Origin: Oxytricha trifallax
Taxonomy: Eukaryota; Ciliophora; Spirotrichea; Sporadotrichida; Oxytrichidae
DNA: 64,000 bases
Assembly: GCA_000711775.1 (NCBI GenBank)
Contig: ARYC01001536.1
Coordinates: forward strand, 1-64,000
Reading direction: 5' to 3'
This document shows positions 36,146-48,681 of this stretch, in pieces. The position numbers and the translations under genes are program-made. Under the pieces are notes generated by a model, which made no database searches, was not told the DNA's origin, and worked only from the letters and a program-made list of their open reading frames with translations. How positions within the stretch are numbered: position 1 is the first letter of the stretch; every line of letters begins with the position of its first letter.

Positions 36146-36985
36146 ATGAATAGAGAATACTTGCAAACTACACAATTCTCAAAGCAGAACATTTTGAGTC
36201 AAGTTTACACTCCCAACGGTTTTGATGGTGTCAATGCCAATGCAGATATAAGTGCAGTATTGTAGAAATACATTTGAATTTCGAAAATTAATTATAAATT
36301 AATTTATTATAAATCAAAATCGTGGCAGTTAAAGTTGGCCAATTTAAACGATCTTGGGCTCATTCGATAGGAAATTCAAAATTAGCTGGACTTTGTTATT
36401 GGCGGTACTATTTTATCGCATCGAGGGAGCGAGATAACTCGACATTAATGTGGGGGTATAATTTAATGGATTTAGATGAGTTTAATTAATGTCGAGTTAT
36501 CTCGCTCCCTCGATGCGATAAAATAGTACCGCCAATAACAAAGACCAGCTAATTTTTAATTCCCTATCGAATAAGCCCAAGATCGTTTAAATTGGCCAAC
36601 TTTAACTGCCACGATTTTGATTTATAATAAATTAATTTATAATTAATTTTCCAAATTCAAATGTATTTGTACAATAGTAAACTTACAAATTGAATTTTAA
36701 TTAAAATTTATTGTTCTTTTTAATCCGAATCATTTCCTCCCAATTTTAAGAGAACACAAGAGAAGAGTATTCAGTAAAACTTTATTATATGGCTCTTCTG
36801 CTGGTCTTGGTCTCTCAATTTTCAACCTCACAAGAATCGGTGTTTTGAGTCCCTCAGGTAAATAAGCTGCTCTCTTTGGCACACTCTTCTTCTCATTCTT
36901 GACTTATGCAGCTTACGACAGAGTTAGACTTCTTAGACCACAACCAGTTGTAGAGGAAGAAGCCCCAAAAAATGAGAGTCAATGA
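36146..36985 (+). CDS. Small protein with two predicted membrane segments
   Basis: The first part, MNREYLQTTQFSKQNILSQV... (36146-36257), is followed by a family A MITE and AT-rich DNA. It resumes around 36750 with EHKRRVFSKTLLYGSSAGLG. Two hydrophobic stretches follow: LYGSSAGLGLSIFNL and AALFGTLFFSFLTYAAY. The tail is VRLLRPQPVVEEEAPKNESQ, then TGA 36983-36985. About 110 residues after removal of the insert. The topology (short loop between two helices, charged tail) resembles small mitochondrial inner-membrane or ER assembly proteins, but I do not recognise it. The exact pointer of the insert was not resolved. Confidence 0.6.
36260..36674. mobile_element. MITE/foldback, family A, 415 bp
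   Basis: Flanked by TA on both sides, with inverted ends TTGTAGAAATACATTTGAA. The whole element is a near-perfect palindrome with inner words CGTGGCAGTTAA and GGCGGTAC. The same ends and words occur in the element nested in the TBE (51732-52149). A TA target and inverted ends fit a Tc1/mariner-type non-autonomous element. It lies within an IES of the small membrane-protein gene. Confidence 0.85.
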
Positions 36986-37181
36986 ACTTCAAAAATCATT
37001 GAGATGGGATCAAACTGTCAAGATTATGATATTATTTAACATTTAATAAAAGCAATTAAATAACTATATAAACTTTTGAATATATAAAATTGATTAAGTA
37101 TAACTAAATTGTCGATAATTGTTGTAGCTTATATACATAAATTTATTAAGGATATGTTTTTGTATAAGATTTCTTAAAATC

Positions 37182-38216
37182 TCATAATTCTATGCCCTTA
37201 TGCTAAATGCTTTTGCTCTAAGAATTAGATCTCTTAGAATTTGATTGATTCTAGTTGAGTTAAGTTAGAGATGGGTTATTATGCTATAGTTAATTGGATT
37301 TTTGAATGATGTTCGAACTTGATGAAATTACGAGGTCTCCAATATCGATTTCTTCAATTGCTGGCTAAGAATCACAATACCCAAATAGAAGCTAAACTTT
37401 GCCAGTATTGGAATCATACAGTGGTGGGAAATATGTTTTGCCTCCCTCTTTCATTTAGAAATGACTCTTCCCCTGTTTACTTTTGAAACATTCGAAACTT
37501 AAATCTATCATTTCAACCTCTTTGTTCGGCTCGGTATTTGAATGTCCACCAAAAAGCAAAGCTCTTTCTTTGCCAACACAAAAAGCACTTAAATCATGTA
37601 CTGAGTTTTTCATTTGGAGACTTAAAATAGTCCATTTGTCAAAATCTATCTCATACTTCTCTATTTTACAGAGAGATCCTACTTTATGATTGTTACCACC
37701 AAAAGTAAAGATTAATCGGTATTGTTCTATAATAATGGCTCCCATTCCATTTCGGCTTAAATTCATAGGGGCTACGGGCCTCCACACATTCTCAATAAGA
37801 GAAAACTTCTCACACTTATTTAAGTCACTTTGATTATTTTCACTGCCGCCTAAAGCATAGATAGAATTATCCAATCTAGAAAAGATTGAAGGAAAGAAAG
37901 CTCTCTTATTAATCATGGGTGGTTTTTCCACCATAACATTATATTTGCAGAAGTATTGCACTCTCTTAGAGAAATTATTCTCATTATCTGAACCTCCTAA
38001 AATAAAGCAGCCCATATCATTATTAAGGTGAACAATGCTCGAGAAGAATAGGAATTTCGATAAATTCTTGATATCGGTTCGAATTTACCATTTTCTTGTA
38101 TCTGGATTCAATCTGTATACTTCTGGGGTGTCCCATCTGAACCAATAGACATTTTTATTGCTTGTATGCATTACATCAGTAGAATTATGATCATTTAATT
38201 AATTATTAGAGCTCAT
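37182..38216 (-). CDS. Kelch-repeat protein
   Basis: Uninterrupted frame from ATG 38216 (MSSNNQLNDHNSTD) to TGA 37182-37184, about 344 codons. Kelch blades are visible: GCFILGGSDNENNFSKRVQYF, SIYALGGSENNQSDLNKCE with WRPVAPMN, LIFTFGGNNHKVGSLCKIEKY with WTILSLQ, and ALLFGGHSNTEPNKEVEMID. Each has the GG pair and a distant Trp or Tyr. Four to five blades are seen, fewer than a full six-bladed propeller, so an upstream segment may be missing; the frame is closed by TGA about 110 bp before this ATG. Such modules bind protein partners. No IES. Polar Ser/Gln tail. Confidence 0.8.
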
Positions 38217-38366
38217 TGAATTAAATCTTGAGTGATCGCTATCAATAGTCTGTGTTTATGCATCTCTTAGTTTTCCATAAACTGATTTTAATCAAATCTG
38301 TGTTTAAAAATTAAAAAATAAAATGAATAAATAAATTCATTTTAATTTTATTACAATTATCCAAAA

Positions 38367-40572
38367 ATGTCTATCCTCATCTCAGATTGCTATGAAATTG
38401 CTAATTCTGCACTGAATACTTCAAAAGCTAAACAGCTATACTCAATTCCTAAATCAGAAAGATTTCATTCACATACTAAACAGCCTACTAAAGTCCTATG
38501 CTATGAAATTCCAACTACTTTAGTTAATTAAGGTACAAAATTTAGCATAGATTAACGAAAAGACCCTTTTGAACCTAAAAAGCGAGAGGATTAAACTCCC
38601 TCTCCAACTTCTTATAACTTAAAGACAAGTTTTGACCTCTATAATAATTCTTCTTCACATAAATCCATCAATCGTAGTGGAATTAAATTAGGATGATATT
38701 CAGCTTAGCATTAAAGTAGAGCTGAAAGTTAAAGCTTCTTTCAAGCGCCAAGAGATAGTTATGCCAAAGTGGTAAGTATTAGCAAGCGAAACTATGTTGA
38801 AGATTCTAATATTCCTGGGCCAGGGATGTATGACCCAGATGTTGCGCATAAGAAATTGATATAAGGACCTTAGTTTACTCTAAGACCTAAAACTTCAAAA
38901 GAATGTAAGGAAGATATTATCAACAAATTACATTGTAGTATTTAAAATTGATCAAAATCCTGGTCCTGGAACTTATTCATATATCGGATTTACTCCTGAC
39001 GGAAAATACTCAAACAATAAATATAAGAATAGCATGGCTCCAATAATAAGGAAGAGTCTTTAATTTAGCAGAATAAAATGTAAGCTCTAATTTAATTTTT
39101 ACTTATTAGTGAATTAAGCATCACCTGGCCCTGGTCATTATTTTTTGACTGAAACATCACCCTCTAAAAATATAAGTATCTCATCTACATCGAAACTACA
39201 TGAATCAAACACTGGTAATGGCTTTGGTAAATCTGTGAGGAAAGTATTCATTTCAAGAAGCAGTAATATTTATTTCATTATAAAATCTTTATTTTAGCTA
39301 CTCCTGGGCCTGGAAATTACTAAGTTCCATCAGATTTCGGTCATTATATTTCCAAGCACAGCTTAGACCAAATGAATAATATGATTTTAAATTCTTAAAG
39401 ATAAAGAAAGCTTAAATCTAAAAATTCCCAATCTCTCCTATAAAATAGCAAAGTTAAATCTTTCGAAAGTAACAAAAATTAATCTTAATTGGACTACTCT
39501 AAATCTTCTCAAAATAAGAGAAATAAATCAAATTAAAAATCCTAGCAAAATCTCATTCAACTGTACAAGCAGTATATTTAACTTTAAAATGAATATAAAA
39601 GCTTAATCTAGAATAAGTAGTACGAATAAAATAGCTTAAATCAATCAAATTAAAATCAAAGTAACTTCTATCAGTACAATAATACATCTTTTCTTTTATT
39701 TTAATGATTAAAATCAAATAAATTTAACATATCAAACCATCAATCTTAGTCATGACGTAAAGGTATCTGAGTGAGATGAAGTGGCAATTCCGTGACTTGG
39801 CAGTCAAAAAGTAGAAAACTCCGAAAAAACCACTTCCGCTATTACCTTGTCTCCTCCTAAAATCAAGATGTTGGCTAGAAATAAACCGGAAAACATAGTT
39901 CGTAGAATTCAACTAGATAGAAGGGAGTGGAGAAAAACGCTTACCGGTTCCACCGCTGCTGGGAAACGTAATCCTTGTCCTTTCGCTGTGGTAGCTTCAG
40001 CACCCTAACCCCGTGTGGGAGAAAAATCCTTATTGTTGGCTTCAATGGTTTTCGTCTTCTCACTTTTGAAGGCAGAGCGTACATTCATTCTGCTCCCTAT
40101 AATATAGGAAGCTGAACTCAAGCCAGGTTAGCTCATCTATGCAGGGAAATCCTTGGACTACGCCAACTTGAGGAGTATAGTAGCTGACAGATTGAACCCA
40201 GCCGACTGGCCTCTAATGCGTTGCGCCTAGCAACCCCCTACCTGCCCTCGATAGGCCTTAGTATAATAGAAAGCTCTATTAGAAAGTCCTAAGTGAGATT
40301 GGTACCTCACCCAGCAATTAACTTTCAAATTTAATATATAAAATAATTCATCTGAAAACTAAAATAATTAGTCTTCAACCCTGAAACCTTCTTAAAATGA
40401 TTATAATTTGAATCTATCTGATGAAAAAACTAGGAAATTAGTCTCCAAATACTTGAATAATTAACAAAGTCAACAGAGACAGAATAATAATTTTACAACC
40501 TAGTAATAAATTCAATTTATGACACCAAATATCAAATAAAAGAAGAAAACAAATTATTTTAGTTCATTGTGA
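38367..40572 (+). CDS. SHIPPO/STPG (PGPG-repeat) protein, probably axonemal
   Basis: ATG at 38367 (MSILISDCYEIANSALN), stop TGA 40570-40572. Hallmark PGPG-Y repeats: NIPGPGMYDPDVAHKKL followed by GPQFTLRPKTS, NPGPGTYSYIGFTPDGKYS, ASPGPGHYFLTETSP, and ATPGPGNYQVPSDFG. Such repeats occur in sperm-tail and ciliary microtubule-inner proteins, which fits a ciliate. Several IESs separate the repeats. The largest, 39684-40347, is GC-rich and is described separately; its removal joins FYQYNN to SSENQNNQSS. One in-frame TGA remains at about 38694, within GATGAT; see findings. Confidence 0.85.
39684..40347. other. GC-rich IES, 664 bp, pointer AATAAT
   Basis: AATAAT at 39678-39683 and 40342-40347. Excision keeps the SHIPPO frame. 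Unlike every other IES here, the interior (about 39730-40320) is conspicuously GC-rich, with AT-rich margins of only about 30-50 bp. This suggests foreign or structured DNA placed inside an ordinary IES. Confidence 0.75.
39868..40296 (+). other. Open frame inside the GC-rich IES, unknown
   Basis: 142 codons from ATG (MLARNKPENIVRRIQLDRRE...) to TGA with the ciliate code; several TAA/TAG would end it under the standard code. Composition differs from resident genes (many Arg, Pro, Ala, Leu). It may be a chance frame in GC-rich DNA or a structured RNA. No family recognised. Confidence 0.3.
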
Positions 40573-40637
40573 ATCTGTAATTTATTGATATTTATTATTA
40601 ATTTCCTTAATTAAGCAAAAGTTATAAAATGTTAATT

Positions 40638-41520
40638 AGTATTATTAAAATATATTGATTTGGGAAAAATAGAAATAATTGAATTTAGTGATAGCGTAAT
40701 TAGTGGCAGTTATGTTTTTAATTTTAAATTTATTGTACATTGTACATTCTACACAGTTTTATGATTTTAGTTTTTTAAATATTAAGGCGTAGATAATTAT
40801 TAGTACAATTGTACATTTTATAGTTCTAGTATATTTGTTTTTTTAAACCCATTTGTACAAAAGTGCGATATTACTCATTTTCTCTAAATAAAGTGAGATT
40901 TTACTCAAAGTGAATAGCACATTCTCTCTACACACTGTTGCTGGATAAGCTTTACCTCTTCGAAAGGGATCTGTTGTCTTATCTTTATATATATATATAT
41001 ATATGATTTTGATATAGAAATAGATACTGCTCTTTGTAAATATAGAGGCTGTTTATATACCTTTATCCACTGCTCTTGCTTATAGATATCCTTATTCCCT
41101 CAGCTAATCATCTTTACTCTGCAGTACAATGTCTTTTTAATCAACCAGCAAAGACTTGTGAATAACTGGTGTTGGAAAAGCTATTAATTCTTTCTTGAGG
41201 CATCAGCCTCTAGGCAATCCTCTTTCTTCCATTACTTTTTGATACATCTTTTAATATTTAATTAAATACAATATAATTTATTACATATCACATTCGTTTT
41301 GTACAAACGGGTTTAAAAAACAAATATACTATAACTGTAAAATGTACAATTGTACAAATAATTATGTAAGCCTTAATATTTAAAAAACTCAAATCATAAA
41401 ACTGTGTAGAATGTACAATGTAAAATAAGTTTAAAATTAAAAACATAACTGCTTCTAATTACGCTATCACTAAATTCAATTATTTCTATTTTTCCCAAAT
41501 CAATATATTTTAATAATACT
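40638..41520. mobile_element. 883 bp element with about 200 bp terminal inverted repeats
   Basis: Left end AGTATTATTAAAATATATTG and right end its reverse complement. The arms (about 40638-40850 and 41312-41520) share GATTTGGGAAAAATAG and GTGGCAGTTATG-like words with the family A elements, so it is a diverged or longer relative. The unique core (40866-41304) has no coding frame that I trust. It lies between the SHIPPO gene and the next gene. Confidence 0.8.
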
Positions 41521-41591
41521 CCAAATCGTATAAATATTAGAAAGTAACTTTAAACTTGTAATTATAAGTAAAAAAAGAAAGGTATAATAAC

Positions 41592-44476
41592 ATGGAATAA
41601 TATTTCATTAAATTTGAGAAATTGTGTGATCTACCATCAGAGGATACTCATAGAATATAAATATCTGCTTGTCACAACTCCCACTCTTTTCTCTATTAGG
41701 TTCATTACCTAAGGTCTACATCATCTATGTATGTCAAGCATTTTAATAATATTTACTTATAAACACAATATACTAACGTAATGAATTTAATATTTTTTTA
41801 TTTAAAATTTTGACAACAATGACTAGCTAGAATTGAGGTATTTCAACAAAAACTTGTTTATTTCAAGATATGACAAAAAGAGCAAGGAAACAGAGAGCAA
41901 AAATATTTATTGGTTTGGAAATAATCTTACTGAATTAATTATCTCGGATATGAAGATTTATTAGAATACTTAAAGAAATTAATCTGAAGATAATGATTAG
42001 TATTGATTTATAAATTTAGTTGTCAAGAAGGGGTTTCGGGAGTTTAAGTATAACTTAATTTATTAATCTTAAATATCAATATTATTTCAATACTACAAGT
42101 AGGAAGATCTATTGCAAAATAATAACATCTACGATGACTAAAATACTCCATTTTTATAAATATTAACCTAAGGAGGCTACATATTCAAGATAAATTTGGA
42201 TTACCTGTTTTCAAGTGGTTAAGAACAGAAATACGAAGATGATTTAGAGAAATATTTACTCATGAAAGAAGGCAAGTACAATCAATCAAGCACCAGCAAA
42301 TTGGTAAGAGATAAATTAATTTCTAAATGTAGTTTTTTTAGTTTGGGCTTATAGGAGGTGCATTCAAATCAACAATTGGTTTAAGTTCTGGTAATCAAGA
42401 TTCTAAAAATTCTATAGATTAAATTACTTATCCCTTGACTTTAAATGATGATATAACTGTATATAAGATACTTATAGATTCCTAAATAGACTAATAGGAA
42501 TCAGATTGTATCTATGATAATACATAACAGAATATTCAGTATAATCTACTTGAGAAAATATCACAAAATAAATACTTAGTTTACTCAGACACCCTTCAAG
42601 AGTTACTACTAATTTAATTTTATGATGAAGATAATATCCCTGTTTAAATAATTAGATAGCTCTACATTCAACGCAAAATAAGTAAAATTTATGTGATAAG
42701 TGAAGATCATTATTTGCTTTTAGACAATTTACTAGAAGTGCATTAAATCATAAAAGATTAAATAAGCTTTTCAATTATTAATATCCTAGACATTTCTGAG
42801 AGTGGACTTTAGATTGGAAATCTATAATTGGATTAAAATAGTGAATTACCCATTAAAAGAAGAGATTTAGTAAAAACAGTGGGGTTTTATAAATTATCAA
42901 TTAAGAGTTATGTGGAGTTTACCATAAACTAAAATAGCTTCGAGCTAGAAAGATCAAATGTATTTAATTTTGGGTTTATCTCTGACAAAATTACTATATT
43001 AGACATTAAATGCTATTAAAATTTGTATTTCTTGGTACTTACTGATCGAGCCCAAGTTATCGTTATAATATTTCATTCATTTATTAAAAATCTAAATTAT
43101 TCTAAATGTTATTATATATCCAGAGATATCCTTTTAAGCCTTTAGAATAAATAAATAGCACATCCAAAATTTAATGTTACTAAATCATAGTCAACTTTAA
43201 AAAGTGCTGAAACTCTAAATTTATAGTTTACTGGTAGAATAATTGACTTTAAATAGATCTTTGACGATAGTGAATGTCTCACGAATTTAGTTCCTACTCG
43301 TGAATTACAAGCTATAATGTGCGTTATTTAAATAAATAAGTTGCCTTAAATTGTCAGATATCTACCATAGTCACTTGAATTTGTAAATACGAAAGATAAT
43401 TCTACTTTGTTCATTTGTAAACTTATATTATAAAATTGGGCAAGAAAAATATTTACGTTTTATAAATAAACTTTACAGAGAGCACAGCTTTCCAATTTAA
43501 ATTAAGAAGGAAACTAAGCTAAGATAACATTTATTAAGTTTTACAAAAATTTGTCTAGAAATCTAGAGATAAAATGATAATTCTTTAAGAATACACCAAA
43601 AACATATAAAATGGATAATTCTTACTTGAGAGTGCTTTTGAGCAATTTTCTTAAAACTTATACTAAAATAATCAATTGACTACCTCATTAGAATACTATA
43701 TGCTTTCTCAACATTTCGAAATAGATTATATGTTGGAAAATTTTGTCAAAAATATTTGTAAAGATTAGCTAACAGTTTAAAGTAACTTAAAATCCTTAGT
43801 AAACTTCTCAATTACTAAATATACAAAGAATGTAATTTTAAGTTTAGAGAAAATTGAAAATAAAATGAACTAGAAGAAAGTTTCAAATTCTTATTTCTTA
43901 TAACTCGATGTCACTTTGATCTTATAAATTTTTCTACATTTCAATCAAATATAATATAAAATAAACTTATCTTCTGCCTGTATTGCCTGATTTTATATAA
44001 CAACATTGACTTAATTAGTAAATAGGAAGCGTTGAACTTAGAAATACTCCTAGACATGCTTTTAACAGAAAATTCTTCAGATTTTGATAAAAATTAATCA
44101 GTAATTATACCCCAAACATCCTTAAGCATTTAGTAGCACTTGAAATTGTATCATCAGGATTTCGATTCCTTAGATTGCCTATAAAAAATAGTTCAACTCA
44201 AAGAAATAGTAAAGTATTGCTTAACTTTAACTATTATTTATTTATTTTAAATAGATATATAACTATTTGAGTACATTATTTTTACTTTAATAATAGTATA
44301 TAGAAGATTTATATAACTAGAGGGAAATGCAAAATTTTATCAGAAAAGTGAAATATTCAAAACAGTTTAATATAATTCAAAAGATTTTGGATAAAATGGA
44401 AAGTTAAAAGTAGGATAAAAGCTAAAAGTAAAAGAAAACGAAGAAGAATAAATAATAAACATAAAATCAATTTTGA
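41592..44476 (+). CDS. Large protein of unknown function
   Basis: ATG at 41592 (MEQYFIKFEKLCDLPSEDTH), stop TGA 44474-44476. An N-terminal part is followed, after an IES near 41760-41840, by YFNKNLFISRYDKKSKE. A central block shows beta-rich, hydrophobic segments (FLQILTQGGYIFKINLDYLF, YLVYSDTLQELLLIQFYD, YFLVLTDRAQVIVIIFHSF) that could be propeller blades. A helical C-terminal half follows (LLESAFEQFSQNLYQNNQ, ENFVKNICKDQL), and the tail is Lys/Gln-rich (SQKQDKSQKQKKTKK). Propeller-then-helical solenoid is the layout of nucleoporins and vesicle-coat scaffolds, but I see no specific family word. Further frame breaks suggest introns or IESs near 42310-42350 and 43920-44010. Confidence 0.6.
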
Positions 44477-45543
44477 TCTAATAAAATATTATTGTAAGAT
44501 ACATTTACTTTTTGAAAATTAATTCAGATTTTTTCAAATTTTATTTTCCTTTAATTAATTTTTTTATTATCTTTATGAATTACAGCTTTTATAATTTAAC
44601 AGAAGATATTAATATAAGAAAATATGTTGTTACTGGTTTAATTTATCTCATTATTTATGAGAAAAAAAAATATCCTTAATTTTTTCATTAAAGTTTAAAA
44701 TATTATTCTAAGAAATGTTACCCAAAAATTTTATAACATATTTCCACAATAATTAATAAAAGTATATTTTAAATTATATTCTACCATTTCTTATATTTAT
44801 AGGACTTTAAGTTTGTTAATTTCAATCAATATTTATTCCAAGAATAAATATTGATATACAATAGTAAGTAATATAAAATTGTCTTTTTCGTACCTTTTCT
44901 TTAAATTAAAAATAAAAAAAGAAAGTTTTAAATTTTAGAATTTGAATAATTATTAGGAGCATTTTCTGTCAAACACTGAAAAGTAAGCAGTCATTAAGTA
45001 ATTTGAAAAAATAATCATTTAATTATCAATCAACTATAGAATAAAATTAGAATTAATAATTGAATGTTCTAAATATTTTTACCTAGGATTAATCAATTGA
45101 TTAATGTTATAAAATCAAAGTGCAAAATCATTGATAATTAATTACTTAATTCTATCTTGTTTTTATGAGATATATATATATATATATATCTCATAAATTT
45201 CTAAAATGTAGCTTCTTTCAATTTTTATAAGCTTCTAAATGAGAATAATCTTAAACAATATAATTTACTTTTAAAAATTATTGAGTAAAATTATATTCAA
45301 ATAGAATCAAATATTTAAAAATATTAATTTGACAAAATTTAAAAGAATAGGGACAAAATTGGTGTAAAAGTATAAAACATGCCATAATTAGAAAAAAATA
45401 GTATAAATAATAAAAATATTTGCTAAAGTAAAAAATCATCTACTCCAAATAATTTTAATTTAAACTTCTATAAGTCTATTATGATATTGAGATAAAAATA
45501 ATTACTAAAATTGTTGTGATTATAGTGATTCTAATGCCTATTC
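44477..45543. other. AT-rich convergent intergenic region with small palindromes
   Basis: About 1.07 kb between two convergent 3' ends. Contains a 13 bp-stem hairpin (about 44826-44854), an 18 bp perfect palindrome ATTAATCAATTGATTAAT (about 45091-45108) and the TA-repeat hairpin at 45162-45197. No coding frame. Confidence 0.45.
45162..45197. repeat. Hairpin around a (TA)n tract
   Basis: TTTATGAGATATATA...TATATCTCATAAA: a perfect inverted repeat around a TA run. Probably a cruciform-prone microsatellite. Confidence 0.6.
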
Positions 45544-48500
45544 TCAAAGAGCCAATTAAGCATCAAGCTGGCGTTTAAAGTCAACCAACTTCACACATTA
45601 AGCAATATGATTAGCCTCATTGGTTCTAAAAGTATTAAGTTCTTATTCGTTTATCACGTTTTTGAAAGCGTACCACTGTCTGTAGGTATCTATATCTAAT
45701 TTTAACTTTGTGTGAAGTAGGTATTTTGGTAGTGCTGGATATTGCTTCTTCTTAAGCTTGTAGTCATTTACTATGGTTTTAAGGATTGTCTGTTTATTAA
45801 AAATATATAGAAATGAGTATCAACTGATGCCAATTAAAAATATTAAAAATGTTGATCAAGTTTTGATTGTTTATCAGATTCCATAAGTTTAAGGAGATCT
45901 TTAAGTTTAGAACTCAATTTTCTCAAAAGTTTGGCATGAGCAACCCAAAAAATGAGGTAGTCTGCAACTTTAGATTATTTATCAGCTATTAATTTCAGTC
46001 TTATGAAAAGACTTTCTAATACTTTTATTTTCAGAGATTTATTCTCCTTATAGCTATTTTTAATAACAGTTAAGAAGCAGGTAACATCGTCAAAATTGAA
46101 TTTTCTTGAATGCTTACTAGCACAACCGATTTGAATTTCCCTTCCTAATGTGTAAATTAGACTCTCTTCCAAAGCAAGATAGAAAGGATTTAATCCTTCA
46201 ACATTTTGTGATAATTTGACAAGCATTTTAGTTTTGCGATCTATGTCTATAGTATTTAAAATTGGAACTGCAAAGTCAGTTGGTCTTGCCATAATTTAGT
46301 TGAAATCCATAAACTACAGGTAGCTTCCGAGTTTTGGGGGTGTCCTCATAATTCCAACTTTTCCAATTCGTTTATTTGGTAAGTTATCTCTTAAGAGTGG
46401 AACAGCTAAATATGAATGATTTGCAAATCTTCTTTACACGTTGTCGACATATTCGCTTGTAAATTCTTCAAGCTATTAAATTTTAGATTAGAAGCTTATC
46501 ATTTTCTTGACAGCATGAATTTAAACAGATGATCCTATTTTCTCAGCAAAAGGCCTTTCAGAAAATCCGTACTCAGCAGCTAGAAATTCTTTCTCTTCAT
46601 TAAACAAAGGGCTTTCTGGATCGAATTTAAAAGTCCAAGCATTGTAATTATGTTTGTGTGGTGAAAATATAACAAAATGTACATGATGCTCTGCAATGGC
46701 TCTTAAAAGTTCATCTTTTCTTAAAAAGTCCATTGTCCATGCCTGAACTACATCTTAACTAGTAGAGCTAATTGTTATTTAATTATTGATAATTATTAAA
46801 GTTTTATTTTCAAGATCTTTTGCTAATGTTGTCTACAAATGAGGTAAGGGTTCAAATAAGTTTATATTTCCATTCATATTGATATCATAGAAGTTTGGTT
46901 TTAATCCAAAGTATTGGCACATTTCTTAAACATAATTAACTTCTTAAATTAAAGTTTTTTCGTTTATTACGAAAACTGCATCTTATTCAGGGAAAGGTAC
47001 ATAATGGAAACCAGTACGGATATCATACGGGAAGGTGTGAATATAAAAATGTTAATAAACTTGTTAAAAGTTTTCATTTTTAATACAAGGGAAAGGAAGA
47101 GTCGTATTTCTGTGATCATTAAGATATACTTGCACGTTAAAGCACGCCTTAAGTAAATAACCAACATTTGGAATAGTAATGTTCATTTGTATAACTATTG
47201 ATGACATTGGTGGAATGATGGGAATCTCAACTTGATATGCTGATTCTAAAGGTAGCTTCTTATCTTAGTAAGAAAATTCAATTGTAGCAGTATCAAATTC
47301 ACCATCGCCTTTTAAAAGATGTAACTAGGCAGGTCTAGCCAAGCCTCCAATTTCAAATGCTGAGTTATTTTTCAAGGTAACCAGTACTTTTGAAGTTTAT
47401 CCTGGAGAGAATGTTCTTAAACACTGGAATTGACTTAAACTTATCGGATATTGAATCATTAAAGGTTTTGGTTGAACGACTATGGTTGAAGGTAAATATC
47501 TTCCAAGTGAAGGTTTGAAAATCTACAATTATGCTGTAGTTATTTCTTCTCTTGGTTTAGGACTGGTCTGAGGACTTACAGGGTAGTTTATGAGAAATTC
47601 ATGTTTAAAAGGAATCGTGATCAAATCTCCAGGGGCAATCGCTCGAGGTATCTATAAATTGCCAATTCCTTGAAGCCAATTATTATCAACCAAGGATACA
47701 AAGAAATCAGTTTGAATAGGCGTTGGCATCAATCCTATGTTGTGTAAAGTTAAAGTTGAAATATAAGCTTTTTCACCAGGCTCAATAATCTTTTTAATAA
47801 TATAAACAAATGTATATAAATTCATTTTAAATCTCAATAATGCCATCTTCTTCATAAAAGATTATTCCAAAATCAAGCAACTTTAAATCATACTTATTGA
47901 GATATTTAACTGGTCCATTTAAGTGTTCAACGATAAATTCAAAGCTACCGTCTGCACCATCTCTACCGCAGTGGAGATGAGCACTTCCATCATGACCAGA
48001 ATTACCTGATGGACCATTCATACCTCCAGGGTTTGTGTGCCAGTGAGTATGATGCTATGTTTGAGTATTTCCATTTGAATCTCTATAAGTTGATGTACTT
48101 GTGGTTGAATAAGTGTATGAGGAACCACCTCTTCCTCCTGGTCCTCCAGCACCTCCATGCCCATTTCTGCCTGCAGATCCACCTCTTCCTCCTTCAATGC
48201 ATATAGGTCCTAGCATCATAAGAAGATCCATATCAGCTTCTGATACAATGATCTGAACGAAGCCACCTTTACCACCGTGAGCTCCGCTAGTTCCATTACC
48301 ACCATTACCTCCATTTCCTCCAGAACCACCATTTGTACCATTGGTGTATCTAGTTGCATTCATACCATCTTAACCCGGTCTTCCATTAGCTCCATTGCCT
48401 CCATAGCCGCCTCGGCCTCCTTTTCCACCACTCGCATCGATATTTAAATGCCCGGCCTAACCCAGCTCGAATGATTGAGCGAATGGTTGTCCATGAATTG

Positions 48501-48681
48501 TTCCAGTGACAAGAATTGCTGACACAGATTCTGGTACTCTTTGCACTCTCAAATAAGCAACTCCTCCGTCACCTCCATCTTCTGCATGCCCAGCATTCGA
48601 TCCATTTTCACCATGATGACAGCCAGCGTATCCATCTTAGCCGTCATGTCCACGCACTCCACTTAGTTTAATTTCTGCCAT
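45544..48681 (-). CDS. Gly-rich-repeat / helical protein, tandem copy 1
   Basis: ATG at 48681 (MAEIKLSGVRGHDGQDGYAG), stop TGA 45544-45546. The N-terminal region (48681 to about 47850) is dominated by GGxGGNGGxG runs resembling bacterial-type glycine-rich or collagen-like surface repeats. It alternates with conserved non-repeat strips (VQIIVSEADMDLLMMLGPIC, HHTHWHTNPGGMN, FEFIVEHLNGPVKYLNKYDL). The middle has immunoglobulin-like beta segments (EPGEKAYISTLTLHNIGLMP, PGDLITIPFKHEFLINYP). The C-terminal part is helical (VHFVIFSPHKHNYNAWTFKF, EIQIGCASKHSRKFNFDDV, YRQWYAFKNVINEQEL). No signal peptide or membrane segment is obvious, so location is unclear. An IES at 47790-47841 has a 9 bp pointer. 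Closely related copies follow at 49382-58568 and 58918-63308. Function unknown. Confidence 0.75.
47790..47841. other. IES, 52 bp, 9 bp pointer CTCAATAAT
   Basis: CTCAATAAT at 47781-47789 and 47833-47841. Removal joins YEEDGIIE to PGEKAYISTL. Copies 2 and 3 have unrelated AT-rich inserts at the same protein position (about 56757-56800 and 62357-62405). Confidence 0.8.

Noticed and set aside
39730..40320. GC-rich block as an rRNA, SRP or RNase P RNA gene
   Set aside because: None of the conserved words I know of these RNAs is present on either strand. Left as unknown and reported as a finding.
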